A stretch of 5,943 bases of DNA from an uncultured Clostridiaceae bacterium. GTDB lineage: Bacteria; Bacillota; Clostridia; Lachnospirales; Lachnospiraceae. The DNA lies in the NCBI GenBank assembly GCA_949948825.1, contig CATLIJ010000169.1:1-5943 (forward strand). The letters run 5' to 3'. This document shows positions 5,052 through 5,943 of this stretch, piece by piece. Both the position numbers and the translations under genes were made by a program. Under the pieces are notes generated by a model, which saw only the letters and a program-made list of their open reading frames with translations, was not told where the DNA came from and did no database searches. Each line of letters begins with the position of its first letter. Position 1 is the first letter of the stretch.

Positions 5052-5943
5052 TTACGAAACCCCTGACGGCAATCCCATCAGGTCCCATATGACTTCTTCC
5101 ACTGTTTCTATTTTGTCCGCCCGGTAAGCATTGCTTCCGCAAAACAGCAATGCATGGTCCAAATCTCCCTCGGCAGCATTGGATAATGCCTTTGTAATAC
5201 AATAAGGAATCTTCTTTGGATCACAATGCTCCAGACACTGATAGCAATGCTCAATCTTTGTCTTCTGTTCTGAAACATAATCTAGGAATCTGTTTTTAAT
5301 CGCCCGTCCAGGCATGCCTACCGGACTTTTGGTAATAACAATATCCTCTTTTTTTGCATCTATATATGCCTGCTTATAGGACATGGGAGCATCACACTCC
5401 CTGGTGGTCACAAACCGGGTGGCAACCTGCACCCCGTCTGCTCCCAGCTCCATGGCATGTTCCACATCCCCGCGGGTGTAAATCCCCCCTGCAAGAACTA
5501 CAGGAATCGGCTGCTCATACTTTTCTTCATACTGCTTTACTACCTTTAAAATGCCGCGGATCTCTTCATCATATGCCTCTGCATCAAAGGTCTCCGGCAC
5601 ATTATCTGTATCTGCCCCATATTCCGCCAGCTGCTCCCTGGAAAATCCCAAATGCCCCCCTGCAAGAGGTCCCTCAATTACCATCAGATCCGGAACCTTT
5701 TTATATTTTCTGTCCCACATTTTGCAGATCATCATAGCAGACTTTGCCGTAGATACAATCGGAGCCAGCTTTGTCTGCACCGCTTTTCCCGCTTCCCCGG
5801 CAATCCTTTTCGCCTCCTCCAGATATCCTGGCAGCTCCACCGGCAATCCGGCGCCGGAGATAATCAAATCTGCTCCTGCCTTCACAGCTTCCTTCACATA
5901 CTGGGCATAATTTCTTGTAGCCACCATAATGTTAAAGCCAATA
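5052..5943 (-). CDS. NAD(P)H-dependent flavin oxidoreductase, FabK/nitronate monooxygenase family (partial, 5' end off window)
   Basis: The frame is open to the right edge and 296 residues are visible. The ATG at 5927 is internal: the five codons before it read IGFNI, and with the next M give the family's GxNxM strand, so roughly 70 N-terminal residues are probably missing. The protein is a TIM-barrel FMN enzyme. Visible parts, counted from the first full codon, are ADLIISGAGLP (24-34), EGPLAGGHLG (90-99), whose His97 matches the catalytic His of FabK, and the phosphate-binding strands VVLAGGI (148-154) and LGADGVQVATRF (166-177). Next comes PVGMPGRAIKN. The C-terminal region has four cysteines (233, 236, 240, 248) in the order C-x2-C-x3-C-x7-C, absent from classical FabK, then FCGSNAYRADKIETVEEVI. 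Such proteins are commonly annotated as nitronate monooxygenase in clostridia. The reaction could be enoyl-ACP reduction, nitronate oxidation or something else; the sequence does not decide. Confidence 0.88.
   Translation of the reverse strand, partial: IGFNIMVATRNYAQYVKEAVKAGADLIISGAGLPVELPGYLEEAKRIAGEAGKAVQTKLAPIVSTAKSAMMICKMWDRKYKKVPDLMVIEGPLAGGHLGFSREQLAEYGADTDNVPETFDAEAYDEEIRGILKVVKQYEEKYEQPIPVVLAGGIYTRGDVEHAMELGADGVQVATRFVTTRECDAPMSYKQAYIDAKKEDIVITKSPVGMPGRAIKNRFLDYVSEQKTKIEHCYQCLEHCDPKKIPYCITKALSNAAEGDLDHALLFCGSNAYRADKIETVEEVIWDLMGLPSGVS

Noticed and set aside
5354..5910. Plus-strand frames opposite the flavoenzyme
   Set aside because: The minus-strand frame carries clear FMN-barrel motifs; the plus-strand products do not resemble proteins.
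5052..5927. Treating ATG 5927 as the start of the flavoenzyme
   Set aside because: The frame stays open to the edge and the preceding codons continue the conserved barrel strand IGFNIM, so this Met is internal and the gene is partial.

Overview
The window looks like chromosomal DNA of a spore-forming, Gram-positive anaerobe of the Clostridia, most likely Lachnospiraceae. Evidence for this: spmA and spmB (spore-maturation genes), a GerMN-like lipoprotein, strong Shine-Dalgarno sites, moderate G+C with AT-rich intergenic DNA, and lipoproteins and cell-wall-repeat proteins typical of gut Firmicutes. The family assignment is an inference from gene style, not from a marker gene. No mobile element, CRISPR array, tRNA or rRNA is visible, and no stretch over 300 bases lacks a gene.

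Left part (1-2745). A secreted transglutaminase-like protein with cell-wall-binding-type repeats reads leftward off the window edge. It is divergent from a DUF885-family zinc-peptidase lipoprotein at 854-2689. The 155-base gap carries two back-to-back sigma-A-type promoters and an imperfect dyad between them. The peptidase gene ends at a strong 19-bp hairpin terminator (2696-2739), which also serves the genes converging from the right.

Right part (2743-5943). Everything reads leftward, in transcription order: a FabK/nitronate-monooxygenase-like flavoenzyme (its start lies beyond the right edge), spmA, spmB, a FabT-like MarR regulator and a GerMN-like lipoprotein. spmA and spmB are coupled by an ATGA overlap and are preceded by a good match to the mother-cell sigma-E promoter. 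This fits their known expression in Bacillus subtilis. The regulator has its own sigma-A-type promoter and its 3' end overlaps the lipoprotein's ribosome-binding site. No terminator is visible between the five genes, so read-through from one unit to the next is possible.

This looks mainly like an ordinary chromosomal region. The points most worth a second look are the sigma-E-like promoter, the four-cysteine motif in the flavoenzyme, a FabT-like regulator coupled to a germination-type lipoprotein rather than to fatty-acid genes, and the dyad between the divergent promoters. I found no clear sign of a wholly new system.
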